Assembly: GCA_025642065.1 (NCBI GenBank)
Contig: JAODUP010000069.1
Span: forward strand, 496,501 to 560,500
DNA: 64,000 nucleotides
DNA from: Paralvinella palmiformis
Taxonomy: Eukaryota > Annelida > Polychaeta > Terebellida > Alvinellidae
Reading direction: 5' to 3'
Positions 52,785 to 64,000 of the stretch are shown piece after piece. The stretch's first letter is position 1. Every line of letters begins with the position of its first letter. Position numbers and translations under genes: made by a program. The notes below the pieces were generated by a model. That model searched no databases and was not told the origin of the DNA. It worked only from the letters and a program-made list of their open reading frames with translations.

Positions 52785-55700
52785 GTAAATATAAGATCTT
52801 TATGTTTAATTCAAAATGGCACAGAAGAATTGTGTTGACGGGTATTAAAACGTGGGCGATAATTTACTAATCTAGGCACTTGGACCTTGTCCTTGGTGAA
52901 GTTGATCTTGGACATTTCATTTGCTATCCAGACAAAATCTCATAAGAGAAAATCAACCCGGACATAATCCCACAGTAAAAAGTACCACAGGACAGTGAAA
53001 AGATGGACTAAATCCCACACGATAAAATTAAATAACTTAGCAATAAGAGAACTTCATTTTTATCACAATAATAAGTTGCATTCAAATAGAGCCCATTGAA
53101 TATGATTGAGTGATACAAATTTCATCAATTCCGGAATTGCTTATTTAAAAAAAAAATGGAATTGATAACTTTGGAATTGAAGTTTGCTACAAAAAAATGT
53201 AATTCACAAATTAATTATTTACCATTTAATTTTTTAATTCAGAAATATTTCTTCCATGACAATCCTACTTGGACTACAAATTAGATCTACTTGGAGTAGG
53301 TATTTGGAGTACCTACTCATGGTAAAAAGTAATAAGTAAAAAGATTCGTAAAAAACGGAATTGGAATGGGATTTGAAAAATTTGGAATTGATCAATTTGA
53401 TTTGGAATTGAGTGAAGTGATCACAAATTGTTGGCTGTGAAGTGACCACAAATTGTTGGCTGTCAAGTGACAAGGGCATGATACCACTAGTTACCACTGA
53501 GACTACACATCCTCTACTTCAGGCCTAAGTTAGACAACTTCACTTTAGAGCTTGGTGTGAGTTAAGACTGCTCAACTTGAACTGACATTTTTTATGAAAT
53601 TTTAGCCTCGGCTGAGTTGTGTTCATAGTTCAGCTGTCTCCGGTTAACATTGAGTTGAGGTGGTTTGGAAAAACATAAAACTGGACAGCTGTTTTATGAA
53701 ACAGATATAATTTTCAGAGAATGATGCAAGAATGGAGACAGATTATGCATAACCCTATGGGTCATCCATAATTATTATTGTCTTTACAAGTGTACAGACA
53801 ATTTGCAAGGTGGAGGGTTATGATATGCACGTACGCTGTATTAATGTTGAAAAATTAAGGTGCCCTTTAATTGCTAGCTCACCTGTCCTCACACTATCTG
53901 ATAGGTAAAAGCATCAAAATGACTTCTGGTGTCATCTGTTGAATACTCTTAGTATTCAACAAATTATGGCTACAGTGTTTTTGTTCAGCAAAACAGAAAC
54001 TTTAAACATTTAATCATCATTTTAAACATTTAGATGTGTACACTTTCAAGGTAGATGGATGTCAAAAAAGTAGTTTTTGTACATTTGTGAAATTAATAAT
54101 AATTAGGATGGATCCTAAATTATGACTTAGATGACCATAACTACATAACGTAATATACAGGGCGGGGGGCAGTGTAAGTGTCATATGTTTTTTCTTAATT
54201 TGTCAGTTAGGTTGGCAGACAATAAAAATAGTTCTCTAATTAAGCTTTGATAATCCATCTTATCAAAATATAACAATGGCCTGTGTCTTTGTTTCTACAC
54301 ACCCGGTACAGGAAGCTGGTCCGTTATTATAGGTTGTAGATCATATTTAGGGATTGGGAAGAAAGAGAGTGTTATGAGAAATGCCCTGTTGTCTTAATTT
54401 GAATGGCTACTTTTTAATTTAGTACCGGTATTCCTCTAAAGAAAATATTTTATGTAACTCTTTTGGTTTATCAATTCATCCACACTTATTTCATCGGTGT
54501 TAGTTTTGAAGTGGCACTCAACAATTAATTCTTGAGTGTAGCTTTTATTCTAGAGATTAAATCTAAAATTGCTAACTGGTCTTCTTTAATTAGTCCAAAG
54601 ATATTTATAGATTAGAATAAAACTGGTAAATCATGAGAAATGTGCACTAATAACACTTTACACAAAACCAAGGATAACATTTCAGTAGTCAGTGTGTATT
54701 ATTTGTAATGTACTAAACAAAAACTGTCTATTATTATTTGTACTCACTTGATTTCTTTACCCTGTATATCCATGGATAGTGAAAACTTTAGTCTTAATAG
54801 TCCATTCCTGAGATTATTATTAACATATTGTTCTATTATCTTATATTTAAGCTAATTATATAACTTTTTTTTAAAACAGAGAATCCAACTACTTGCTCAG
54901 CTGAATGTGATACATTAGACTTCTTCTGGACTAAGATATGTAAGTTGGGGTTAACTAGCTTTAGAATACTGTACAAATCAGAAATTGAATCATTAGGGTA
55001 ACTCATTAAACGATTAATATATTTTCTAATTCATACCCATTTTGAGGTATTGTTCTTTTGGATATAAATGATTTAGCTACTAAAGAATTACCCAGTTTAT
55101 TCACATCTATAGAGTACTGTGTGGAATCGGTTTGTGTATATGCAAAACGACAGAACAAGATAAATCTCAATGCGTGTTATATTTTTTTTAACAACAAATA
55201 TGGCCATTATAAGTGATGGGTAAAATCAACCTACTCACGTCGTAGGGTCAATGGTACAATCTCAGCATTGATTGATAAAATCTTTATAAATGGAATGGAT
55301 AGCCACAAGGCATAGAGTTTGATAGGCAATGGTCTAAAATACCACTACAACTTTCACTAAATCAATTCCAAACAGAACCTTACAGTTACACGCTTACACC
55401 ATTGTATGTGGCAAATTCACTTCATTTATGGAAAACAAATATTATAACCACGGAAAAATTTAATAAGCGAATGGTAACAGTGGGGGCACTTATTTTCCCT
55501 AAAATGTTTCTTAAAAAGGTTTAACAGATCAGAATATTCTAATTTAAAACTGTTCTAATCATGTCATAATAAGATAATTTAATATTAGGATATTTTGATT
55601 TGTTAAAAACCTTTTTATGGACAATAAGTGCTCCTGCTGTTACCATTTGCTTATTAAATTTATCCATAACATCCTCTATATTCTTATGCTTTTGTGAAGT

Positions 55701-58700
55701 ATATACATCTGTCATAAAATAATCATTCTATACATTTTATAAGTTAAGTAGTAACATGTCTATAAATAAAGAATAATTTACTTTATCCGCCTTTGAATAC
55801 TAGATCAATTTTAACCATTATCTACTTAAGTATTTTTGTTATTATTTATTGGCTATATTTCTTCTGACGATTCAGTTTTTGACATAGCTCTACTTTAAGT
55901 TTATAAATTATAATTTCAGAGAGCGATTAAATTGAAATGGTTTAATTTCAATTTTATTTAATATATGTTTTAGGCCTAGCTGTACAAAATGTTTCCAAAG
56001 AAGCCACTTGTTTGTGTATGGCTTTCTCTGGGCCTCCTATAGCCACAGTACAGGTTTGTAATGTATAATATTAACAACAATCTTTAGCATGAAAAATACC
56101 TACTTTAATTGTAAATGGAAGAATTGACAGACAGTGACAAACTTCTGAAGACACAGACCCATTTAGTCAGTTAACACAAAGGTATATTATACTATGATCA
56201 GTCTCTTTGGATTTTCCTTGCTTCGTGTCGACTAATTGTTCACTAAAATGTTTATTCTCTCTTCAGGAATGTCAGCCAGTGTTACATAAGCTAGAGAGTG
56301 TAGCAGTGATGCTGGTATCGGTGTTTTATTCATTGTCTAACAAAAATGGTAAATAAGAATCTTAGTTAATATTTCAGTCATAACATCTTATTATAAGATG
56401 TTATGATTGACAGTCATCTATTCTATCTGGTTAACATAAAATGAATAACCTTTATCTTTTATATAGCAAAATTCAGTCAATCTAATTACCTTTATGCTAT
56501 TTTTGTATTTATCTGCAGTGTTCTTGCCAGGATAATGAAAACATTACTCTCAGGTTATCACAAAATAAAAATCTTTTTTCAAATGATAAGTTAAATTATG
56601 CTCCTAAGTTTAATATCACTGTTTTTTGTGCTATCTATAAAGGGATTTCTCTCTGTAGCTTGATCATTATTGGATTGTTCAGTATTTTCGGGTGTCAAAA
56701 TTTGTCTTGGCTTGTTTCAAGAGAGATGGCATCATGATTACATTTAAGTGTAAAGACAGCGGTTGAAATTGGATTGTCATATTTATTAAATAAAGACATT
56801 TATTTTGTTAATAAATATATAGGTTAATAAATCAGTCAGTTAAACACTTGCAAATTTGACTGTACTTGATGTGAAAACACACACAATGATAGGGCAGACT
56901 GTGTGGGTGCATAGGTGGCCATCTTTTTATAACTTTTGATACAAGTAGTTTTCCATTTTCATAAACCTTCTGACCCCACAAAATCCCTGAAACAGATTTT
57001 ACCTTTAATTGTATTGTCCAGCAAACCCAGGTTTTGACTCTGTTTATCGTGTAATATGACCTCCTTAATCTGAGATTCCAAACTTGTTCATAAGTGACTG
57101 GTGTGTTGACAAAATCTCATCAGGTATCTCAGAGCTCATTTACTGCACCTGAGAAAAAGTACTTCTTTGACAGACAGCCGATGTGAATAATTCTTGGTTA
57201 ATTACAGTCATAATGTCACAGTTAATATAATCTATGATTCGAATAAATTATGAGCAAATCTTGAAACATTGTCATGTGAGGTGTTGTTCATTCTCGATGA
57301 CAAAACAACCAGTAGTCATTATGTTACCAAGTTGTAATCTGACAGTATGCCAACTCACTGATATAAATGCAATATCAGAGCCTCTCTGCACTAATATAGG
57401 TTTCTTATATTGGTAGTGCACTGTCAACAGTAGAACCTTTGTCTGACACTGACATACTCTAGCGCTACCAGGGCTAGCTCATAAACGTACAGTTCAGCAA
57501 CTTCTATAACAGTTTGATCTAGTGTGTCGCTGTAATTTTTCTCTAACCATATGATTTGGCCAGTATTAACAATGTTTGATCACTGATTCTTTCACGTTGT
57601 ATGATATTTTTCTATTACAAAGGAGCATAGCACATAGAATTATGCCTAAGTGTGAGTGCTGTAATCTGGGAAGAACACTGTTCTGTATTACTTAGTGTAT
57701 ATATTCCTATATAAACTGGTGTTTTTTAATTACTGTTTAGGCTTAACACTTAAAAAGCAGGTACATTCAGCTGTAAGTGACATCATTAAATCCATTCACT
57801 CTCTGGCTCAGACTATCCTCTCTCATAACTTTAACATGTGAGTACGCAGGTGGCATTTTTCTTTATATTTGGGTATGTTTGAATTACACATTTACCTTAT
57901 TTTGTATTTACTGCATGAATTTGAGGCTATGTTTTGTGTATGATAATTATTGCTTTCTTGCACTGAACTCCTATGAACCCATTTCTTTGAAGTGACAACA
58001 TCTGTCTCTGATTGTTTATTGTGCATTATAATGGATTTTGTTATATATCTGTATCATACTTGTACACTTTTCAGAAGTAAAGAACAGTTGCAAAAGACAG
58101 GTAATGTCTGGGAATGTTGTGATGAGTTTCCTAAGCAGCCAAGAGGTAAGGCAATGCCAATATTCTCTGTGTTTTTACTTTTCTTTGATTTGAAACACAC
58201 AGATTGTGCAACTATATAATGTATTTTGGAGGGTTACACAGAGAGAAGTAATGTAATGATGAGCTTTTTTTAACCTTTCTCTCTGCTATGGTAGGGTACC
58301 TGCCAAAAATCCTTTTATGATACATGGTGGGCTCAAAGCTAATTATTTCAAAGCTCTACAACATTATATAATTGTACCTTTTCTGGTAAAAATAAACAAT
58401 ACTTTTTGTCTCCAGTTTTAAGGTAACAAGAATCTTATACTTCTTATTGGTTAATGAATAACTGTTCTGAATGATTACTTTTTGATTCGATTAGTATTAG
58501 TTAAGTCTTTGATCCCAGACATTTTGTCAGGTGATTGGCAGCAACAAATTACCTCGGGTAAAACTTCACAGAGTGCTGCATGTTTAGACCAATATATTGT
58601 ACTGTAATCGGTATGTGGTTAGTAATCATTCCAACTAGATTTCGTCTGGTCTCACATGTTCTCAGTTAAAAAAAGAGATATGCATCACAAATACTTTCTA

Positions 58701-59495
58701 ACTGATACAACAGAGGACAGGTTTAGTCAAGCGAAAATGTTGAGATGGCATGCCACACGTGATACGTATTATGAATTTCGGAAAACAGTCAAACCTGGAT
58801 AGCTGAATACTGTTGCAGCCATTTGGTTTGCATCTGATTGGACTGCTGAAAATGTAATATGCCCTTTCTTAAGCACCCGAAAACAACCATAAAAACATTG
58901 TCAAGTGGTAGCTTTGAGTTTATCATCATACATATAATCACTTTGCACAAGAATATCATTACCATTGAGCAATCCATGGGATGGAGAACTTCCATAGTAC
59001 ATCAATCTGGTACATTTGTAATATGGGTCTAGGCCCTAAATTACGGAATAAACAATCCGATACTCTCTACTGCCATGTTCTTAGCTAATTGGCTTTTACT
59101 GCATCACTAGAATCCTTTCTAATTTTATCATCTTTATTTCATATTGAAAAAATATGCAGCGTTTATAGAATATATTATTATAACTGATTATGAACACATA
59201 TTAATGAAATAATCTGATTATCATAAAAAATCAAACCAGAAACATGTTTTATCATTTTTAAATATAGAATTATGTAGAAAATATTTGTTGACATGGATAT
59301 GCTTTATGTATAACAAATCTTGAATCACATATGGCAGCTTTATTTTGGAACATTAATAGATTTATATTTTGCCTACTGTTGTTCGCATTTTCACGGGCAA
59401 CCAGTTTGTTATATAGTGTTGATAATTCATTTTGAGTATTCGAGTTAATGAAAGCTAACATGATGTGATAATTATATAAATGGATTTACACTATA

Positions 59496-59531
<36 letters not shown>

Positions 59532-62500
59532 AACATTTGGCTTTGTGTTCTGGCTGTCACTTCAATGCTGGTCCCAATGATATTAATAGAGGACACACCA
59601 GGTCTGGATACAGCCGGACCAAAAAAAGGCAATTTACTTTCTTTTCAACATGTTGAGTAATTTATATGTATATATATATATATTGTGAACAAAATAGGTG
59701 ATAATACTCCACCCCTTTCACTCCATTTGGTACAGAACAAATAATTGATACTGATGTTCTCCACTGAACAAGTAGTGTTATTCTGTGTTTCTTTTTTTAG
59801 ACATATTGCATATCGGACAAGTATTTTATCTAAGATACTCAAAACAAATGTTTATAACGATGGTTTTATTATAGACACCAGACATTTGGTCAATTCCTCC
59901 TCAAATTTATCAATTCCCAAATTTTCAATTCCAATTCCGTTTTTTTCCTGACTCTTTTTTGCCTTATACCTTTTACCATGAGTAGGTACTCCGAGTACCT
60001 ACTGGAGTACCTACTCCGATTAGTTTATATTCAAAGTAGGATTATTATGGAAGAAATATTTCTGAATTAAATGGTAAATTGATTTGTGGATAAATATTTT
60101 TTGCCCGTTCTAAACACTGACCGGGGTTAAATTCCTAAATAACAATATCTCTTATATTGATTACAGGCATGCTATAATAATAATAATATACAAAATTTAT
60201 ATAGCACTCTATATAACCTGTAAGAAGGTTACTCTAAGGCACTATGTGGTGGCATCACAGTGTACTGGGTGGAGCCCATGGTATCCAGACTATTTTAATT
60301 GATTAATTGCTCACACACGGTGCCACAGTCAGGGTGCCTATCTCATATCTGAATATATATATATATGGAACCAAAGTTCTGGATCAATTTCGTTCCAGTA
60401 AATTGGTAACACAACATATAATTGTTAATGTGGTAAAACAATAGGGAAAGCCTAACCACAAGGCGCTTTTAGCTAAAGAGATATTTGATTAGATCAAGTG
60501 GTGGAGCATAGGGTTTATATTCCACTGTCCAGTAGGAGCCTTGAAACGAGTGTTTTTGCTTGGTTCTGCCCAGAAAGCGTCAGATCCTGTATTTACTTTC
60601 ACAACCCTGCTGGGTACTAAACCACTGACATGCGGCAAGTTTACAAAAGATTTCAAATGGTTATTGAAAAAGTTAGGTCTGGGAACAGGCTATAGTAGTC
60701 ACAGTTTTAGGAGAGGAGGGGCAAGTTTTGGCTCCAGATTGGCATTCCCTGTGAGATGATAAATTAATTAATTCCTAAATAGCAATATCCCTATATAGGT
60801 TACAGGTGTGATATCCGGTGGTGTCATGGTGCTGGGGGCAGAGCCCACGGTATCCAGACCATTGTAATTGGTTAAATCCTCACTTGGGGTGAAACAGTCG
60901 GTGTGCGTATCTGATATATATATTAGAGGCTGTGCCAAACTAGCGACAGGGGATACTCCCCGAACTACAAGCAAGTATATATATATATATATATATGTGT
61001 ATATATAAAAGCAACCAAAGATCTGGATAATTATGTTTCTAGTATATTGGTAACACCACATGTAAGTTTTAATGTAAAAGAGTTGGAACCTTTAAACTTA
61101 ACCAGTTTATAGACTATAAATAGTACAGTTATACTGCAGCATCATTATGCGTGTCTGAATACGTTATCCACGGATGACGCCAATAATGAGCTATGAACTT
61201 TGCTGTGCTCTTTTCCTAGTGCTTATTTATTAGAAAGGTTTCATAGTCAGAACATCAGCATTTCTTAAATATATTCAAGAAATCTATTCCGGACAATGTC
61301 CATCCCAAAATACCTTTACTGGAATTGCCCAAAAGTCCAGTGTAATCCTTCCAAAGAGCATTACAAAGACAATTGGCTTAAATGATTTTCATTAATTGAT
61401 TTTCCTTGTATTTAATTCTGCAGACAATACGTCAGCAGTTGTAAAAGCCATCACACAGTGTCAGAGTCTTGTCAGTGATGCATTACAAGAGATTGAAGAA
61501 GCCGAAAAAGAAAATGGCATTGCCAGCGATTCTGGAGATTGCTGGAACGATCCTGATTTGAATGATGACGTGCCAGGTTGGACTGACCATGACAGAGATA
61601 TACTGGGGCCATCACTTGGTCTCGTCAAAGCAGCTTTGGCATGTGTGAAGAAGTGTGCCGGTGTTGCGACCAAGAGTCAGCATGATGGTGACGATGAGTG
61701 CCAAGTCGCAAATGCACAAGACGAGTTGAATGAACGTCTACAGGGTGTCAGTCCAGCTGTTGATGAGCTGGTCTCCTGTTTGTATCCACCGTTATCCGAG
61801 TCGGTAATTGTTCAGAATGTGAGTATATTAGATGCGAGAGAGCGCTGTGTATTTTAGTTTACTATTTGTTTACGTCAACATTGTCTTTTCTGTAGAAATT
61901 CTGTGCTTTATTTCCTAGGTTGTAATGCAGTCAGTAAATGGCAGTTATTTTTGCTCACACTGGAATCTTGAAATTTAGGGTGTGCGTTAGCATTCATGTC
62001 GGCATAGTCGCTTGTTCATTTATTTATTACTGAATGAATGTTATTATTTTTTAAGGCAAAAGATCTGTCAACCGTTTTGGTGGATATCGTTGAGTTTTTA
62101 AGGTAATTTCTTCTATCCAGAAATTAAACAGCTTGATAATGGTTTTGTTCCGTCCATACATCGGACGATTACACGAAGTGCTTCCCAGTTACAGTTATTT
62201 CCAAACTGTTCAGTTACGTATACAATTGTGAAAAATGACCACCTGCAATTGAAATTGCCTTGTAATTGTGAGTTCCCAATCTTATTCATCTCAAATTGTT
62301 TAATCCCAGTGTGTTTAGAGATTAGATGTCTACTTTTCAAGACATCTAATCTCTTATATAATCTCAGAGTATCTAAAGGTTATTCCTTATTTATATCCCT
62401 AAGAATCCGTGTATTTAGATGAATGGAGAACATCTAAGGATTGTGATGATCTGTCATTGCCATGCATTCTACAAAATGACATGCAATAAAAATAATTTTT

Positions 62501-62815
62501 TTGATCATATAAATACAATTGCATTTAAGTTGAGAGATCAGTAAATTACAGTTATTTGTCAACTCAGGATCACAATTTCTATTAAAATTGCTTCTGTTAT
62601 TCCATGCGTGGCCTTGTTAATCACAGTGTTTTTTTGGTTACGGCAGGTGATTTGTTTTTGATCTGTGCAAAGGCAAACCATTTAATTTTTCCATTTAATA
62701 TTTTTGCAGAAACAGCCCACTGACCACAGAAACTGATGGGACTTGGATTAACTTCCTGATTAAAGCTATACACCACAATAAGGATAAGCTTTATCAGCTT
62801 ATCCCTGGTGATTAA
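52709..62815 (+). CDS. CCNDBP1: Cyclin-D1-binding protein 1 homologue, 9 exons
   Basis: GCIP/CCNDBP1 is a helix-rich regulator that binds cyclin D1 and bHLH factors and acts as an inhibitor of cell-cycle entry in vertebrates (established). Nine exons with matching phases give 337 residues plus stop (human 360). Recognisable similarity includes GLTLKKQVHSAVSDII (human ITLRKLVRGA region), VWECCDEFPKQPR (human VWVACQQMPQIPR region), an acidic segment DCWNDPDLNDDVPGW, LGPSLGLVKAALACVKK, and SPAVDELVSCLYPPL. The C-terminus TWINFLIKAIHHNKDKLYQL matches the family end. The acidic residues precede the C-terminal helical half, as in mammals. No other cell-cycle gene is nearby. Confidence 0.88.
52785..54879 (+). 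other. CCNDBP1 intron 1
   Basis: It contains an AATTCC MITE copy (about 53120-53415); the rest is unremarkable AT-rich DNA. Confidence 0.7.
53120..53415 (-). mobile_element. AATTCC MITE, copy with degraded ends
   Basis: Landmarks in the order of the 34013 copy: GGAATTGCTTATTT, TTTGGAATTGAAGTTTGCTA, TTCAGAAATATTTCTTCCAT and GAGTAGGTATTTGGAGTACC. Terminal repeats are no longer legible. Confidence 0.75.
54880..54939 (+). CDS. CCNDBP1: CCNDBP1 exon 2
   Basis: The acceptor is TTTTTTTAAAACAG and the donor ATAT|GTAAGT. It encodes ENPTTCSAECDTLDFFWTKI, where DFFWTKI corresponds to the human FW-containing segment. Phase 1 on both sides. Confidence 0.82.
54940..55973 (+). other. CCNDBP1 intron 2
   Basis: It contains a foldback MITE (about 55445-55675). 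Nothing else recognised. Confidence 0.7.
55445..55675. mobile_element. Foldback MITE with long inverted arms
   Basis: The left arm AAATTTAATAAGCGAATGGT continues through AACAGTGGGGGCACTTATT and AAAAAGGTTT. The right arm is its inverse, ending TGTTACCATTTGCTTATTAA. Arms total about 75-90 bp with few mismatches around a spacer of about 60 bp. ATAAC occurs outside both ends, a weak target-duplication candidate. The family is unknown. Confidence 0.78.
55974..56053 (+). CDS. CCNDBP1: CCNDBP1 exon 3
   Basis: The acceptor is ATATGTTTTAG and the donor CAG|GTTTGT. It encodes LAVQNVSKEATCLCMAFSGP, matching the AVTVSREATTL region of the vertebrate protein. Confidence 0.86.
56267..56348 (+). CDS. CCNDBP1: CCNDBP1 exon 4
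   Basis: The acceptor is CTCTCTTCAG and the donor AATG|GTAAAT. HKLESVAVMLVSVFYSLSNK is a helix corresponding to the human IKAFIAVYYLLPK region. Confidence 0.85.
56349..57740 (+). other. CCNDBP1 intron 4
   Basis: No gene or recognisable element. A perfect short inverted repeat (ACATCTTATTATAAGATGT) lies near 56384-56402. Confidence 0.65.
57741..57837 (+). CDS. CCNDBP1: CCNDBP1 exon 5
   Basis: The acceptor is ACTGTTTAG and the donor ACAT|GTGAGT. LTLKKQVHSAVSDIIKSIHS matches the vertebrate ITLRKLVRGATLDIV segment. Confidence 0.88.
58075..58145 (+). CDS. CCNDBP1: CCNDBP1 exon 6
   Basis: The acceptor is CACTTTTCAG and the donor AGAG|GTAAGG. TGNVWECCDEFPKQPR matches the vertebrate N-S-V-W-x-A-C-x-x-x-P segment. 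Confidence 0.88.
59879..60095 (+). mobile_element. AATTCC MITE, left half
   Basis: The left terminal repeat CAGACATTTGGTCAATTCC begins at 59879. ATGAGTAGGTACTCCGAGTA and GGAAGAAATATTTCTGAATT follow. The right half is missing. Confidence 0.78.
60177..60244 (-). mobile_element. SINE S2, 3' tail fragment
   Basis: AATTTATATAGCACTC and TACTCTAAGGCAC match the S2 3' module. It interrupts the first direct repeat of the recombinase element. Confidence 0.68.
60541..60759 (+). pseudogene. Tyrosine recombinase, C-terminal fragment
   Basis: The frame contains SDPVFTFTTLL, KFTKDFKWLLKKLGL and SSHSFRRGGASFGSRLA. HSFRRGGA is the H-x-x-R box II typical of DIRS/Ngaro and Crypton recombinases; the following D-W and catalytic Tyr are missing. 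It ends at the start of the second direct repeat. Confidence 0.8.
60924..60971 (-). repeat. Repeat R fragment
   Basis: AGAGGCTGTGCC, AGCGACAGGGGAT and CTCCCCGAA match the end of repeat R. It is inserted within the second direct repeat. Confidence 0.7.
61424..61818 (+). CDS. CCNDBP1: CCNDBP1 exon 7
   Basis: The acceptor is TAATTCTGCAG and the donor AAT|GTGAGT; this is the largest exon, with 132 codons. It encodes SAVVKAITQCQSLVSDALQE, the acidic segment, LGLVKAALACVKKCAGV and AVDELVSCLYPPL, which together identify the protein. Confidence 0.93.
62056..62102 (+). CDS. CCNDBP1: CCNDBP1 exon 8
   Basis: The acceptor is TTTTTTAAG and the donor TAAG|GTAATT. AKDLSTVLVDIVEFL corresponds to the human SAKLVSVLKKALEI helix. 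Confidence 0.84.
62103..62709 (+). other. CCNDBP1 intron 8
   Basis: No gene. An inverted repeat AGATTAGATGTCT / AGACATCTAATCT lies at about 62321-62353. Otherwise nothing recognised. Confidence 0.65.
62710..62815 (+). CDS. CCNDBP1: CCNDBP1 exon 9 with stop
   Basis: The acceptor is TATTTTTGCAG; TAA is at 62813-62815. GTWINFLIKAIHHNKDKLYQ matches the vertebrate W-I-P-L-L-I-N-A-I-D segment. The tail is short. Confidence 0.9.
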
Positions 62816-64000
62816 ATATTGACAGTATGTAACAGAGATGGTCCCTGGTGATAACTAGAATTCTGAAAGATGTAGCCTGATTTTAAATGAGCTTGTGTAT
62901 TTGTTGTTCATTGAAAGTAGTAGAATGCAGCAAAAACGAAGTCTATGCCTACTGTGAGAGGTTACATATTCTTCAGGGAATATGTATGGTGTACCTAAAT
63001 TATCACATGTTAATCAGATTATCAACAAAAGGGTGTATATTTAATATTATTTGCAGTGCTGAATGCCAGTTAAGTTAAAGATCAAACAAAATAAAGAGGA
63101 CTCGTATGGGTAAAAGTATTGGAAAGTTAAATTTCAAACCACATTTAACTGTTATCTATGTGTTTGAGTAACACTTTGCACCTTTAATGGCAGCATGCGT
63201 TGTATGCTCCTTTGGGAGTTGAGATGGGTCTTGGTTGGAACTGGGTCTGAGTCAAGGAAAATAATACAGTATAGTGCCTCAGAACAGGGTTACTTGGTTC
63301 TGGCGCTATATAAACATACCTTATTATATTTTATTTTATTACGTAATTTGGTGCTAATAATAGCACATGGACAGAGCACAACAAATAATACAAATCCTGC
63401 ATTTAGCTAGCTTTAACCCTCACAATAGTAATTACCAATGATTTTGCCAATTCATTTTATCTGATATGAGGTAGAATTTATTATGCATTACAATTCAATG
63501 TCAAATTTATTTTGTTTTATCCAGTGATATATTATTAATGCTTTTATAAATTTTTAACATTTTGTGTAAATTTATAATTTTACCAAATCCAATTTATTTC
63601 CATTAATTCTGTGTTAAGGTGATGTGGATTCATTTTTATTAATTTATACAAGGTTACTTGCTATATAAATTGGTTTTAATCTTCTGGAAATTATTCAACT
63701 TGGAAGGTATACATGTTTGATGTGAATTATCCACATTTGTTTTGATATTCTGTTTGGAATGTGAAACTTCAGCTGTTTTCTTTATAAAAAAAATCTCATT
63801 GTGCATTAAATGCTACAGTTTAGCATCCGAATAATAAACCATGTTTTTAAAAGCTATTTTATTGGCAAGGCAAATTTAATCTGAACATCACAATAATACC
63901 ATAGTAAGTAATAAAATCACAATACACAGGACATCATAGGTAGAAAAACAAATTGTCATTAAATTGTGTAAGTGCAAGACTATTAATACTGACGTGGGTT
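62816..64000 (+). other. CCNDBP1 3'UTR and downstream
   Basis: AATAAA signals are at 63090-63095 and 63833-63838. A SINE S2 copy lies at 63158-63325. After it the sequence is AT-rich with no gene to the window end. Confidence 0.6.
63158..63325 (+). mobile_element. SINE S2, 5'-truncated copy
   Basis: CTATGTGTTTGAGTAACAC, TAATGGCAGCATGCGTTGT, CTGGGTCTGAGTCA and GGCGCTATATAAA match the body and 3' end of the 39183-39500 copy. The tRNA head is absent. Confidence 0.78.

Larger units (their letters stand above)
60127..61079 (+). mobile_element. Tyrosine-recombinase element remnant with direct repeats (DIRS/Ngaro-like?)
   Basis: A repeat of about 310 bp occurs at 60127-60437 and 60767-61079 in direct orientation (TTAATTCCTAAATA, AGAGCCCACGGTATCCAGAC, AGTATATTGGTAACACCACA in the second copy). 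The 330 bases between are mostly a recombinase fragment. Copy 1 carries an S2 SINE tail at 60177-60244; copy 2 carries a repeat R fragment at 60924-60971 and a TA tract. The layout resembles a retroelement with terminal direct repeats and a deleted interior; class assignment is inference. Confidence 0.6.
58146..61423 (+). other. CCNDBP1 intron 6
   Basis: It contains TA tracts (59502-59528, about 59665-59684), a half AATTCC MITE (59879-60095), and a direct-repeat-flanked tyrosine recombinase fragment (60127-61079). About 58.2-59.5 kb shows nothing recognised. Confidence 0.75.

Overview
The window is animal nuclear DNA. Genes are split by GT-AG introns, gene bodies are AT-rich and CpG-poor with local CpG-rich patches, microsatellites are abundant, and tRNA-derived SINEs, LINEs and DNA-transposon remnants fill introns and intergenic space. 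The repeat mixture and protein similarities suggest a lophotrochozoan, probably a mollusc; this is an inference, because no marker sequence is present. Start codons and exon limits below come from reading splice sites and codon phase by hand.

Region 1 (1-28.8 kb, + strand) is the 3' part of a Rho guanine-nucleotide exchange factor of the puratrophin-1/PLEKHG4 family. It holds the end of a Sec14/CRAL-TRIO module, spectrin-like coiled coils, a DH domain, a PH domain and a Ser-rich tail ending in a PDZ-ligand-like TTDV. Seventeen coding exons join without a phase conflict to 1,202 codons plus stop; the 5' end lies outside the window. Two CpG-rich patches inside large introns (about 5.3-5.9 kb and 14.0-15.7 kb) each end in an ATG-started, donor-bounded open exon in the phase required by the next gene exon. 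They are candidate alternative promoters producing N-terminally shortened exchange factors that lack the Sec14 module.

Region 2 (30.1-40.6 kb, - strand) is a complete five-exon flavin-containing monooxygenase of 428 residues, convergent with the exchange factor. Its introns hold a LINE remnant split by a hAT-like element, pogo-like elements, a hAT-type MITE and SINEs. One SINE is inserted 13 bases from an exon.

Region 3 (40.6-52.6 kb) is a transposon-dense divergent intergenic region. A 5'-truncated CR1/L2-type LINE (- strand) interrupts a tandem satellite of about 112-116 bp. The LINE is itself broken by a pogo-like element and by a foldback element with iterated 15-bp termini, which in turn contains a 186-bp MULE-like element with a perfect 9-bp target duplication.

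Region 4 (52.7-62.8 kb, + strand) is a complete nine-exon homologue of cyclin-D1-binding protein 1 (CCNDBP1/GCIP), 337 residues. Its introns carry MITEs and a tyrosine-recombinase fragment flanked by direct repeats of about 310 bp, resembling a DIRS/Ngaro-type element. The three host genes share no obvious pathway; their adjacency is ordinary animal gene order.

I did not find a previously undescribed enzymatic system. The most notable signals are the two candidate internal promoters, the multi-level nested insertion, the SINE at a splice acceptor, and the element with iterated inverted termini.
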